Below are positions 48,346 through 61,542 of a stretch of 64,000 nucleotides of DNA, one piece after another (the first letter of the stretch is position 1; every line of letters starts with the position of its first letter). The position numbers were made by a program, and so were the translations under genes. The stretch comes from Nautilus pompilius (lineage: Eukaryota; Mollusca; Cephalopoda; Nautilida; Nautilidae). Where the stretch lies: contig JACATO010000643.1 in assembly GCA_018389105.1 (NCBI GenBank), positions 616,501-680,500 on the forward strand. The letters run 5' to 3'. The notes under the pieces were generated by a model. That model ran no database searches. It worked only from the letters and a program-made list of their open reading frames with translations, and was not told where the DNA came from.

Positions 48346-49970
48346 ATGTGTGGAAAAATAAAAAATCTGAACTGGTTTAAAAGCTAAAAATTTTAAGCAA
48401 TGTAAAAAAGTCTATTAGTTCTTTTGCAAACTGGTTAAGATAGACACAAGAAAAGATAACATGATAATTTTGATATATCGTAAAGAAAGGGAAAAAAGTT
48501 TTATCTGCTGATAATTAAGAAAATTTCCCACAAGGCAATGCCACAGAAATGGACATACCTTCTTAGCTCTAGAGGAACTTAGTTAAAAGATGTCATCTGC
48601 CCCTAAATTAATTAGAAGTTGACAATGTGGATCCTTGAATCTACAACTGTTATTTCCAATTTTAAAAAAATTGAAAGCAATATGCCAAATTTAGCCTTAG
48701 GGTCTGATGTTGTTGCATTGCATCATGGGAATTTAATTAATTTTTTTAAAAAAATTATTGTCATAGAGTGGCTGGCTTATTTCAACTTTCTAACATTTTC
48801 ACAGTTAACTTTAAAAAAACAAGAATAAATGTCAAGGAAAAATGCAGAATTGTAAAATTTAAATTATTTATGCATATGCATTTTTCAAATTGGTATTTTT
48901 GTACCTGTATTCATTTATTTTTATTTAAGGTGAAATTTTTTAGTCTCTTTTAACAGCATTAGCATTTATTTTGTCATTAAACATCTGTACCTAAGTTTGG
49001 GTAGATGAGTTTGCATATTTACTGGAAATATTAGAATGAAAGAACTCCCTGTAGCCACCTACCAGATAAGTCTGCTAAAGTTTAATACCTTCTATATATT
49101 CATATTCTAGCTACTATTTAGAAAACAGCATAGTTAGGCTAAAATTTTCTTGGTTAGAAAAAGGGGGTTGGGCTTTATTATCAACAGAGTGGGTCATTTT
49201 GTTGTTCTGATTGATTTAAGTGTTTAAATTTAACCAGAGTTCTTTCAGACTTAGTTCTTTAATCATAGCATTATGATCCAGTATATATTTATTCCAGATG
49301 AAAAGGATTTTGGAAATAAACATTTCAGCTGACTGTTATTTTACTTTTTTTTTAATGTTGTGCTGGTCCCTTTTTATAAAGCGCTCATGTATTCAAAAAA
49401 AATAAATATCAGACATCTTTGTTCACTCTGTCTGCTTTGCCTTTGTATTGTAAAACTGAAAATTGACAAAATATATACACAAATTTTCTTTGATGCATCA
49501 AAGTGGATTTGTTATCTAGTAGAAAAATTGCTATCAGATCAATAAAATCAGTTAATTTTGCATTTTTTTTTTTATGGTACTACCATTGTAATGTGTTAGT
49601 AGTGCCATCTCTGTTTATGGAAAACAAAATAAGACAGAACTACTTAAAATACCTAGCAGTTTGAATTTGTTGAATGGTTTTCCCACTTTACATTAAGGGG
49701 ATTTAGGAAGCAAGACATTGCGCTTTACTAGAATGACAAGAGAACTTACCAACATGCAATCTGGAGTGATGCATTTATAGTTGTGTCAGGATTCTATGGC
49801 ATTTGCATGATTTTGACATTTCAAAATTTTTTTCTCACTTCAAAAGATCTCAGAAAAATGAAAGATGGAGTTTTTGAAGTATCAATATGAGAAAAGTTAG
49901 CCAAAATTACATATGCCTAGTGGACTTCATTGTTTTAAAAATATTTTAAAATGTGTATCCATTCTGTAGT
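48346..49970. other. AT-rich non-coding stretch
   Basis: No gene or named repeat recognised; short AT-rich open frames only. Confidence 0.55.
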
Positions 49971-49974
49971 TTGA

Positions 49975-50240
49975 TTACTGGGCATCTCATTAGTCCACTA
50001 GCAGAATACCAGATTGCTAGGGTTGAGAGAGCTCCAACTTTGGAACCAGCTCAGTTTGGTGTATTTCTTCTGGCAGGGTTTCTTAATCTTCCAGTCATAT
50101 GGGTTTCTTTCCAGCACTCCAGTTTCCTCTCATATCTAAAAATGAAAAGTTCTTGTTCGGGCTTTTTATAGCATCTGCTTTTGTTAAAGAAGGCATAGAG
50201 AAACCCCTTCAATCATTCATTACCTGGCATCACACTGAGC
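49975..50240 (+). mobile_element. tRNA-type SINE family alpha, well-kept core
   Basis: After a degraded head (CAGATTGCTAGGGTTGAGAG) come AGCTCAGTTTGGTGTATTTC, CTTCCAGTCATATGGGTTTC, CAGCACTCCAGTTTCCTCTC and ATATCTAAAAATGAAAAGTT. This copy gives the clearest reading of the conserved core in the window. The 72-codon frame across it is accidental. Confidence 0.75.
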
Positions 50241-53200
50241 CTGTTGACAGAGGAATAAATGAGTTTGATTAAAATGGCAACTTTTCATAGTAATCTAAGC
50301 AGAAGATAAATGTTTGTTATAATTTCAATGACTTTAATAGAATAACCTTGGTTGGCAGACATGTAAGAGAATAAGCCAATGAATTGGGGGTCATCTGTAT
50401 TCCTAAGTAAAAAAAAAACTAGGAATCAAAACAACAGCAATGCATGTGACAAAATCATACTGCTGAGGGCCTTTAATTCTACAAGAAACTAGATAGTGCT
50501 TGGTCATACTGTCGCAATTTTGAATGGACAGCGCATTATCATTAATCGTGAACAGCATGAGTATAAAAATACCTTATTCATATGACAATGAAACCAAAAA
50601 TTGAGCAAATCTAATGTTGAGATCTGAAGAATCTGGGTACCCCAATTAACTGAGAGGAAGGTTTAAATGTTTTAGAGTATTATCCTTTGGACTGGCAGTG
50701 GTAATTGGGAAAAATTTTTATGAGATGTTGGTTTATAAGTAGTTTTACAAACAAGGTGTTTGGAAATACCTGAACTAACCATCTAGTTTATATAGATAAC
50801 ATATTAACAATGACGTCTTGTTCATATTTTTTATTTAATATATAAAATATAAAATAAAATGTGCATATGATGGTCATTGTTTTCGATAGTTTGCATGATA
50901 TCACATGACTTCTTGTTCTTTTATTATACACTTAATACCATGTTTCATGTGGACACGGTCTATTTATGATTATTTTGCATGTTGATCAAAGGTTTGCCAC
51001 TAGATAATTGACTGGCTTTGGGGTATTACTTTTGAAATGCTATTGTAATTAATCTAGTTACTGAATCTCATTTCAGTAGTGCTTAATAGAGGCATTTGGT
51101 TAGAAAAAGACTTGGGCAACCAAAAGGACACACCATTGTGTGGTCAAGCACCATTTTAGTGAAAAGCAATGTTTACATAGTGTTAGTGATTGGGAATATT
51201 TTTGAAGAATGTTTTACCTGCACAACTTGCCATCACTTTGCTTGTTGATATTAAAAGTATAAGAGTTCTGTGACTACTGTATCCTGTGACACAAAAATCA
51301 TCTTTCTGTGAAACAAGGGCATAAAGTGAACCCTGGTATTTTGTCTTTGATTCTCTAATCTTAGGGTCGTTTAGCCTGGATGGTAGATTTTACTGACATT
51401 TCAGTAGCTCTGCATGTAAACAGAATTTATTGATGCTTAGTGTCTTGCAAAGTGTAGTTCAGAATTTATTAAATTTTTTGGAGGATTATGAAAGCTAAAT
51501 TAAGTTTTTTATTATTATTTTTATCATTGTCCTTCATGATCAAAGATGGCATCATCCATGCTTCAGTATTATACATTTGTTAACTGCTATTTTCACTTTG
51601 TTGTTTTATTGAAATTTTGGTTATTGTAAAAAAATATAAGAATTAAAACTGATTTTAAAATCATAAACAATATTGTAAAAAAAAAAAATATATGCAAAGG
51701 GTACAATAAAATTCTAATAGCTTAGAGCTGAAATGTTAGCTGATAACTACATTACTACCCAGAGATTAATTGATTGACAAATTTTTTTTCCATAAACAAA
51801 AATTAAATAAGAGTAATACTGAAAATAATGAATCACGGTTAATTACAGAAAAGCCATTATTTGGACATATCTTTGAATTCATTTGAACACAATATAGCAG
51901 GCCCCCCCCCAAATGGTATTCAAATCATTTTTTCCACACTATTTTGTTGTCAAGTATCAGAGCACTTGGTGGTTTTCTGCCTGATGTGGCTTGTCTTCAA
52001 TGTCACTGGTTCTACTCTTGAAATGTAAAGACCGTAATGATGCCAATCTTGTCAAACATTCTGCAATTATATTAATGTTTTTAGGGAGCTCTTTCATAGC
52101 TGTTTATTTCAACACATCATTCATGGTAGACTCCATTTGTAGTGGCTGCTGTTTTTCCAACTGTGTAATAACAATGATAATACTAAGGTTAATGAGTAGA
52201 GGCAACATTATATTTAATCTGAATAAAATTACAGGTATGTTGAAACAGTGGTTTTCTTGTAATTAGAGCTCATTAATTTCAGTATAACTCTTGTTTAAAA
52301 TCTTTTGTATGGTGCATACAGGCTAGCTTTGTAGGTCATTTGGATTTAGTTTTTACTGTATTTTAAAAAAACTGCCTTTAATCTACAATCCTTTTCTAAC
52401 TCTAAGAAAGAATTTCATTGAACAAGAGCTGTCAGAATTACCATTTAACAATTGGAACAGTTGGTTTAAAAAAAAAAGAAATACTTCATGATTAGAGTTC
52501 AAAATTTTTCTGATGGTTCCTTGCCTTTGGTTATAGCTGTGAATAAATCTGCCATTACAGTTTTTTCTTATTAATTTCATAAAAAATGAATAGTGTGTTT
52601 TCTTCTTTGCAGTTTGCAGTTGCTTATGAAATTCTTTATTTGTACAATGGATGAAAAGTAATTTTACTCAATATTGACTGACACAGAGGTGATTAGGGTC
52701 TTTATGCCAGCCATTAAAGATTAAGTAAAGATTAACTTTTCTTCAATTAGTATTTATTATTTTTTGTTTTTATTTTTGGAGCAGACAGGAGGATAATAGT
52801 GTAGTCTTGTCCCATTACATCCAGGTTATGATTTTGTGGGGCTTTTCTCCAGTTATCTGTCTCCCACTATTGATCAGCAAAATTCTTTTAGCTTTAAAAT
52901 CAGTGCTATTTATGTTCCTTGTAATGCACAGGCATTGGACACCTCAACCACAGTGCCAAGCACTTCTTGCATGATGAGTTTTTCCAGGGTACTAATGTTT
53001 CTCTCAGTCATATAGATTGTTACCTAAATAGATAACTAAACTCTTCTCAACCCCCTGCATAAATGTGGTCAACACAGACTAAGTTTTTCCTGAGTCATAC
53101 TTATCTAAACTTTTCAAACTACCTACCCCATAACCTAACATTCTTATTCAGAAATCTGGACAACCCTTGAGTACAAATCAACATCCAGTTTTCACATTTG

Positions 53201-54035
53201 AACTTTTTACAAGATAGCATTTAGAGTTATCGGTCCATATTTCATTTAGAATTATCATCGATAATATTTCTTGGCACATGTTTACCTAACTTAATAGCTC
53301 ATGGACTTCTATCTGAAATGAAAACTGCCTCCAAAACTTATTAAAGCATACAAAATAATGTCTAATCTTTTGTATCTTTATAAACATTGAATTCTAAAAG
53401 ATAAATGACATTATTTTGTGCATAGAGTGCTGTATTTATTATGACATGGATTACATAATATACATTATGTATGACAGTAGCCTTACAACTCTGTAACAAA
53501 TTTTTTTTGGAGGCTCAACTTATATATAATAATGTTGGAACATACTTTATATGTATTTAATTGTGTTATATGATCACGGTTTGTTGAAGATATTGATAAC
53601 AAAATTGATTTCCATCTTTGAGTGTAAAAAAAACTAAGCGTGAATTTTGGAAATTTATTGCTAGAAAAAATCAAATTATTGGAATAACTTTGTAAGTTTT
53701 TTGTTATAATTTTTCTTTGAAGACTTCATAGACATCAATAAAATTCTTATTTTTGGAGGATTTTTATGACTTTCATTTGGCATTCAAACTTTTTATTACT
53801 CAAGTCAAAGCCTACATTAGAATAGTTGAGACTTTTTTAAAAAAGTGTTTTATCTGCAAACTAATCTCTTAGTAAAAGTGGCTGACATTTTCATTTTTAG
53901 CATAATCTATACAATCTTCAGTTTTGTATTGTTTTGTAAAGTATTATTAATTTTAGTGTAACTAACACTTATATAGGTGTCCTTTTAATTTTTCATCTTT
54001 TTTGAAGTTTTTTTCTTTCTGTTTCTGATAAATTG
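50241..54035. other. AT-rich non-coding stretch
   Basis: No gene supported. A patch at 52790-52880 contains GGGCTTTTCTCCAGTTATCT and might be a remnant SINE core. There are a nine-base C run at 51902 and a thirteen-base A run near 51676. Confidence 0.5.
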
Positions 54036-54039
54036 CTAA

Positions 54040-54325
54040 TTATATGAATGATTGATGTAGGGTTGAATATTTTAATGGTTGATGTTGAACTAAATGCTTT
54101 TGATATTTGAAATGTAGAACTGAATAGAATATTATAATGAATTGTGTAGTGTTGGATAAAGTATTTTAACACCCTGTGTGGTATTGACATATATATAATA
54201 ATTGGTGTAGTGTTGAACAGAATATTTTAATGGTTAATGTAGCAGTGAATATTTTAATGACTGTAATGCTAAGTATTTCAGTATGATGTGCACTGAATAT
54301 TTTAATGACTAATATAGCAATGGAT
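54040..54325. repeat. Decayed tandem repeat, TGAATATTTTAATG motif
   Basis: The phrase (TT)GAATATTTTAATG(G/A)(T) followed by T(G/A)ATGTAG(T/C) recurs about eight times at irregular intervals of roughly 25-40 bases. It looks like an old, diverged minisatellite. Confidence 0.6.
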
Positions 54326-54826
54326 CTCTTGCATAAATGATGTTAGCCACTTAGATATGCCAACAATGAATTCTTGGAATGTCTCTGTTTAACATTAGTA
54401 TGCTGTTTGTACAAAGACATTTTACATCTTATATTTCATTGACATTAAACTCAATAAAGAATATAACTATAATGCTGCATTAAATGTGGACTTTTCTGTT
54501 TTGATGGTTTAACCCTCTTCCCAAATTTTGCTGATACAGGAAAAGGACAAAATAAAAAGGTTTTTTAAATCATGGAATTAGAAATAGAAGGGAAAGTCTC
54601 CACATGGATCATCAAATAACATCAGACTGAGGTTTTGAAGTATGAGTTCTATAAATGCAAATGACATAATGTACCTGTAAACATCAAGGAAATTATGAAA
54701 AAGTGCCATTTTATGAGCAGAGAAAAAGAGGTGGGGGGCACAGACTACAAAAAAATAACTACTTTAATATCTTGTACTGATTGCTTTAGAGATTTCAGAA
54801 TCTGCCTCATTCCATCAATCTTATAT

Positions 54827-54844
54827 GTATATATATATATATAT
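54827..54844. repeat. (AT)n microsatellite
   Basis: Eight or nine pure AT dinucleotides followed by a T run. Confidence 0.85.
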
Positions 54845-57800
54845 TTTTTTTTTATTCTTGTGCATGCCCCCTCTTCATGGCTTTTCACCACACTGAGCAC
54901 TGCAGAGCAGAAATATGCTGATTTTCATCTCGATGCTTTTTGACATTGCCATGGAGATGGCATTGATATAAATTTGAGAAAGAGGGAAAAATTTCATTCA
55001 TTATGGGTGGCGCTTTTGATCTTCTCAGTGAACTGACTCCTGGCTTCATTTAATGTAGAAAATAATTCTGTACCAGATCCTGATGTACACAGAAACTGAG
55101 TTTATTGTGTATGGAAATTGTCTGAAGGCACATTGAAATTACACGATGCCATTACTTCTTTATACCACAGTCTAAGGAGCATCACAGTGTTTGGAAGAAG
55201 TAATATTAATTCTACTGTGCTATTAAGCCAGACTTCTTGGTGAACTGCATTCAAACCTTTTGGAAATGTATATCTCTCCATAATTGTTATTTTAGTATTT
55301 CTTCTGCTTTTTTCTTTTCAACCACCAAAACAACTTAATATCACTGAAAAAAGACTTTAAAATGAAAATCTATACATTTTAAAATAATTTCCTGATTTGT
55401 ATTAATATTAGCATTCAAGGTACACTTAATTTCCATTGGTAATTATTAAATAGCTTATTGACCATAAAATTTGTTTGCTGAAAAAGCAGAAATGAAAGGA
55501 AGTAGTAATTGGTGGAAATTTTTACAAAATGATGTCTTTAGATATTACTGGAATGGTTAATTAAAGCTTGTCATAAGACACACACACGAAATGTGCTTCT
55601 CACAGTGATTTGTCATGGGGAATTATGAAAGGAAGCTCTTTAGTGAAGAAGATGATCTGTAGACTTCTCTTTTTTGTGGATTAGATAAAACATCACTGTA
55701 GACTTTTAGTAAATCATTTTTAGAAGTGTTTTGATCATAAATTGAAAAAATCAAAAATTGTCTATATTAATAATTTTTTCTTTAATTATTTATGCTAATA
55801 TTATTTTTACTCCAATTTTTCATCTGTTTCTGTTTAGTACATAAATTAAATATAATGTTTCTTCATGCAGATACCATATTACTAAGTTTCTGGTGAATGT
55901 GTAGGATGTATGTTTTGGCTTTACTTAGAAGGTTACAGCAACCCACATTTTGGGCACAGAATTACATTCACTAGCTGAGCAAAACTAAGTCTTGAAATGT
56001 GCTGAATAGTTACACATAGTTTACACAAGGCATGTGATATAACCATATTGAGCTGTAACACTCTAGAAAAGGGACGCAGAAGTATAATGGCTAAAAGCAA
56101 GATTTAATGATAGCCAGTCATGGCAGTTCCAAAACTAGTTAATTTTTCTGCTTTTCATGCCCGTTACTGGATGATCACATACAAATGCCGCATAGGTGAT
56201 AAGATATCTAGGGAAACATAAAATATTGAGATTGTACAAGTAGCAGACTAGGGAATTTTCTTATTATTTTCATCTGGATTTTGTGGATAATTGACATAAA
56301 AGAAACATTCTCTTAAATTCCCCCTAGAGACCATAGAGCAATTGAAAACATTTTCTTTGTTGTTTTTAAATTTTTCCTCAACAATTTACTAATCTTTTAT
56401 CAAAAGTGGCTGACAGCACTTTGTCTTTCAGAGTGACTTCTCTAATCTACAAGATTAAAAATCAAGAGTTTTCTGATTCTCAAGATATGAGAAAGAAAAA
56501 TTTAAGAAGACGTGCTTTTGTACATATTTGTTTAATCTTATCTTCAGTGGCTTTCTCAAAGACTTGGGCTTTGCTGAACTTTTGAAAAAATTATGAAGGA
56601 TATTTTGATGAAAAGTATGATATAACTTAGAAATAAACTTTTATTTACAAGTATGGACTTTATAACAATCAGATACTTATTCACATATGGATGACAGTTA
56701 TATTCATAAACTGAATTTTGTATGAAATGTGGATGTGACCATTTGCATAGGTAGAAAAATGTTGATATATTGGGCAAAAGTTAGAATTAATTTGCAAACA
56801 ACCAGCTATAATCATCCAGTGGCGAAAATTGCACCCAACATTATGACAGAGCATATTTTGTTGTGGCTTGCGGATGGGTCACCGAAAATTCCTGTGCTAA
56901 TAACATCATAACCATATATAACCAACATTTGACTATGAAAAACTGCAGTCATCAGAATGGCAATGTTTCAAAAGATAGGAGAGCAGGGTAACATTTGTAT
57001 TGTTTATTGAAGTATGACTAAAATTGCAAGGGATGAAGAGTGGTTTGTATGGCACCACTTTATTTGTACCCTATGCTATGGAGATAATATCTGATGATTA
57101 TGATGGACACCTGCACATGTTTGTTCTGCTTTATTTTCAGCTAACTGTGGGGGTTAGGTTTCCATGCTCCTTTTTACTGTATGAATCTGTCCTATCATCT
57201 CTGATCATCCAGTAAGCAAATGAATGACTGTCCTATGGCTTTTCTCAAACTGGGCAGTAACCCTGTTAACATTTGATGGTAGAATATCCAATACCTAGGA
57301 GATTTTCTACTGGCTTCTTCCAATGGCCTGATTGCTTAAGCATCCCATTAGTTCCTGTGAACCTCCTATTCATGGCATGGCTATATGTAGCCTGAGGCTT
57401 CTTCTGTTCTATAATTATCCTTATAGCTTGATCATCTGTTTATCTTGTAACTCGAATGACCTTATTTGAGTTTCAGAGGCCATGTATTCACACATCAAAT
57501 CTGAGTAAAAGTGGTAGTTGCATATTTTTATTGACACATTTTTGAAAGGTTGTCTTGTCAGATCTGTTTTGTTCAGAAGCTCTATTGTGACAACAAGTCA
57601 CTTGTATTTTCATCTTCACTGTCATTGATTTGCAACAATTCAGTGCTGACAATGAATCATAATATCAAAGAGTGCACTGACAATAGGGCATGCAGCAAAA
57701 AAAGTGTGGTCAGGTGTCAAGGGTTATATATCTTCATCAGCAGCTAACTAATGAAACAATCACATCTCAGATTTGTGAAAATTTGGAGATATTTAAGTCA

Positions 57801-58335
57801 GTCATTTTTCTAAATAGCTACTGTTGTTGTGCAATAATAGGCTGGTCCTGTATCAGAACAGCATAAAAGATTATATGTAAATGTGTTATATATCAAGTTA
57901 AAGCCACACTTAAGGCATTGTTCTCAAAGACAATTTTCCTAAATTAGCCACGCATAATCTTCATGCTGTGTTAACAGTCGGCACAAAGGGCATGTTTATG
58001 CTTTGTTTTGATTTGTGGTGCCACAGCAGAGTGAACATGAGCATGCTTCTGCATGTGCACTTGTCAAATAGTTAGTAGTGAATTTGTGACTGTATGTAGC
58101 AATGTCACTTGATGGCTCGTGGTATTTAATCCAAGAAATACAAACAGCACTACTGTAGAAAAGAAATAATGCTAAGGATGATGATAACCAGTTTAAAATC
58201 CACAGTAGATAGTGAAGCTAAACATACCTGATGGTCTTATGCTCTATCTTTTGTGGTGAGAACTTCTTGCTGCATGACCCTGGTATAGCTGATTTTAAGT
58301 ACTGTTTTATATTCATAGTACAGACAAATCTTGAT
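54845..58335. other. Non-coding stretch, GC slightly higher after 57000
   Basis: No gene supported. The last 1.3 kb before the MULE relic is less AT-rich and may include the decayed 5' part of that element, but I could not read a FLYWCH-type or other DNA-binding domain in it. Confidence 0.45.
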
Positions 58336-58339
58336 CTCA

Positions 58340-58960
58340 TGAGGAATAATAGACTGGTTCACAGATGGCACATTAAGAATTGCCTATAACTATTCTATCA
58401 ATTAACATTGCAGGTGTATGGTTCTTTTCATGATCTACATCTTCCTGGTAAATAAAATGGAACGTGTTTACCACTGATTGCTCAGGTGCTCACTCAGTAT
58501 GATTTTGTACTAAGACTCAGTAGGATTATGCAAGATTTCATAAAGATATTTCTTGACACTGCCGAGGAATATTCTCTTGAGTTGGTATAGCCAGATGTCT
58601 CTTTCATCTGATGCAGTGTATCTGGCACAGGGTTAAAGATCTCAGTTTGGTCCAAATATACAAAGAGAGTGAGCAGCATAGAACATATTTTAAAATGATG
58701 GTTGCTTGCACTTTCATTTCCATTAATAATGTAATCAGAGTTTTTGAGCAAATAATTCAAAGAAGCCAAGCCAGAATAATTGGAACCATTATTTGACTAT
58801 TTTGAAGATACTTTTATTGGTCACCCATGTTGTGCTGCATGCACCATAATCCATGTTTCATGCAGTGTTTGGAAAGTGTTTATGACCCTGTTGGAAAATC
58901 TACCACAATTGAACAATGCCATTCAGAAATAGCACCATGTCTTTTAGAGGACTACTGGCT
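58340..58960 (+). pseudogene. MULE (Mutator-like) transposase relic
   Basis: Plus-strand frames follow the MULE transposase in order. WFTDGT (58355-58372) is the catalytic DGTF-type block. LFYQLTLQVYGSFHDLHLPG fits F.QL..I.G......P. An open frame from 58611 reads IWHRVKDLSLVQIYKESEQH, then RTYFKMMVACTFIS and VIRVFEQI, the helical region after the second catalytic acidic residue (IWR.VQ.LGL...Y......R.......A..F.P...V...F). FDYFEDTFIGHP (58792-58827) and LPQLNNAIQK (about 58900-58930) match YFE..WIG and the RT.N..EGWH end. Stops and frame changes between blocks make it non-functional. Terminal inverted repeats were not identified. Confidence 0.82.
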
Positions 58961-59220
58961 ACTCAAACCCTATGGGTTTAAAAACTAGTCAGATTTATTT
59001 GTCTGGAGCATAACCATACAGAAAGCAAAATTGTTAGTCTGGATACAGATCATCAGGGTATTACAAAATACATGAAATATGCACATGCTTATATGGTGTT
59101 ACATGTTGTGCTATCTGATTATGCACACCAGTAGTTTACTTTTTTTTTTTTACAGAAGAGAGAAAAAAAATAGTAAATGAGCGGAGACTGTATAGGAGTA
59201 AATAGGGCTTTGAGAACTTG

Positions 59221-59858
59221 CCAAGAGGTCAGAGGTGGATGGTTGTCAGAAGGTAACTTGGGGGAGGATTCTGGAACTGGCCAAGAGGTCAGAGGTGGAT
59301 AGTTGTCAGAAGGTAACTTTGGGGAGGATTCTGGAACTGGCCAAGAGGTCAGAGGTGGATAGTTGTCAGAAGGTAACTTGGGGAGGATTCTGGAACTGGC
59401 CAAGAGGTCAGAGGTGGATGGTTGTCAGAAGGTAACTTGGGGGAGGATTCTGGAACTGGCCAAGAGGTCAGGGGTGGATGGTTGTCAGAAGGTAACTTGG
59501 GGGAGGATTCTGGAACTGGCCAAGAGGTCAGGGGTGGATGGTTGTCAGAAGGTAACTTGGGGGAGGATTCTGGAACTGGCCAAGAGGTCAGAGGTGGATA
59601 GTTGTCAGAAGGTAACTTTGGGGAGGATTCTGGAACTGGCCAAGAGGTCAGAGGTGGATAGTTGTCAGAAGGTAACTTTGGGGAGGATTCTGGAACTGGC
59701 CAAGAGGTCAGGGGTGGATGGTTGTCAGAAGGTAACTTGGGGGAGGATTCTGGAACTGGCCAAGAGGTCAGAGGTGGATGGTTGTCAGAAGGTAACTTGG
59801 GGGAGGATTCTGGAACTGGCCAAAAGGTCAGGGGTGGATAGTCATCAAAAGTTCAAAT
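59221..59858. repeat. 60-bp minisatellite, ten units plus a partial
   Basis: Ten head-to-tail units beginning CCAAGAGGTCAGAGGTGGAT are 60 bases long, except the third (59 bases), followed by a diverged 39-base partial unit. Units differ at only a few recurrent sites (AGAGG/AGGGG, GGATGG/GGATAG, ACTTG/ACTTT). Because 60 is a multiple of three, long frames stay open: 181 codons from 59363 on the plus strand and 94 on the minus strand. The recurrent differences all change the encoded residue in the plus frame (E/G, G/S, W/L), which argues against protein-coding selection. GC is far above its surroundings. Confidence 0.97.
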
Positions 59859-59859
59859 C

Positions 59860-61540
59860 AACCTGTTGCCCTGAAAGAAAAAAAAAAATTCTGGCTGTGG
59901 TTCAGTGATGTCAGAGTAGTGTCTTGCTGTAGCTTTTCAGCAGCTTCATTCATTGAAAGCACCAATGAATTTAGACCCCTTTTTTTGTGATTATTTTCTC
60001 TTTATAACAAACATTAAAACAAATTATTATATTGAAACACCTGCAAAGGCCAACTGGGGATGGTTTGCTATCAGAATATAAAAGGTAAAAACAGAAATGA
60101 AAAAATATCTTTTAATATTTAATTTAATAGCAGAATATGGTTTATACTTTTTGTTTTAAATGCATTTCTTTAATCTCTCTTTTGAGTTTACTACCTTCTT
60201 GTTAAAATGTATTCAAAAGCACCAAAGGGTTTGTATTTTTCATGTTAAAAATATCATTGTCCTGAAACTTTTTTTTTTTTTTTATTTATGACAACAAAAC
60301 CATCTTTAAAATAAATAGTGGTAAATATTTTAGAGCTCTTTCATACATCAAGAGTTATCCTTTTTTTTGGTTTTATAGAATGTTAAAGATTTTTGTTTTT
60401 TGTATTTTGGTTACCTAATATCAAAGTAAACAGAATTGTTTGCCTACTGTTTTGATTTAAAGTTCATACTTCCCCTCAACTGCCTGCCCTTGACATCTGT
60501 CAGTTCATCTGATCTCTGGCTGACTATGGTTGCAGAGGATAAATTCAAAACCTGTCACCCACAAGTTAGACTATGATGTTTAAATCAAAATTATTTCATC
60601 TGTATTCATTAAAGAAATCAGCTTGCTGCTGTTTTACTTAGACGAACATTTCTCTACAAAAAATTTCCACAAAGCCAGTATCACTGATTGTGATGGTACC
60701 TGACCCCAAGTTTCATTTCTACTGAAAACATTTCATTCCTTTATGGAGAAAATTCTGGAATAAACAACTTAAATATCTATATGTGTAGCTCTCTATTTAT
60801 TTATTTCACATTAAAATATAATTTGTGCTATTTGGATTTAGAACCAAAATTGTATGTTATTGTTTGTGTTACAATTTAAATTATTTAAAAAAAAACATGC
60901 TTATTACCATGTTTCTTTTACTTCTTATTTGAGTTTTATCCAATAAAACAGCACAATATAAATAATTTTTAAGTGGAAATCATTTTATTGTCATTTAAAA
61001 ATTTTCAATCTATACTTTGGCTTAGTCAGTCAATCAGTCTCTCCCCTCTCCCTGCCATATATATGAATTATCTTTCAGTTTTCTTTTATAACTAAGATTT
61101 TCTGTTACACTAATTTATAATCTGAAAATTTGGTAGCTACACTAATCATTGCTGTTGTGTGCCTTAATTACCTGATCAGCATTTACCTACTTGGAAAATT
61201 AAAAAAAGTATGAAATTATAGCATCAGGTATTTGAACTTTAAAGCAATGAGATGTGGAGCTGGTGCACATACTTTTAAAATTTTCATATTTATATGTCCA
61301 ATATATAGAGCTTCTGAAGAAAACCCATCCAAGTGATGCAGCTTAGCTCAACCAGAAGCTTTTACCTTTTACATTTCTCATTACTAGGATCCTTTGAATA
61401 AATATTTAAAAACACTTTTTGATAGTGCTTTGCATTCTCATCAGGACCTTCAACCATTCCAAATTATTTTCTTGCATTCATACAAAGAGAAAGATTTCTA
61501 TTTTTTTGTCAAAAATTAAGTGTTTTTTCACATCAGATGA
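59860..61540. other. AT-rich non-coding stretch
   Basis: No gene or named repeat seen. There are T runs at about 60270 and 60360. Confidence 0.55.
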
Positions 61541-61542
61541 TT

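Noticed and set aside
59363-59908. 181-codon open frame that looks like a 20-residue repeat protein
   Set aside because: It is produced by the 60-bp minisatellite; unit differences change amino acids, one unit shifts frame, and the opposite strand is open as well.
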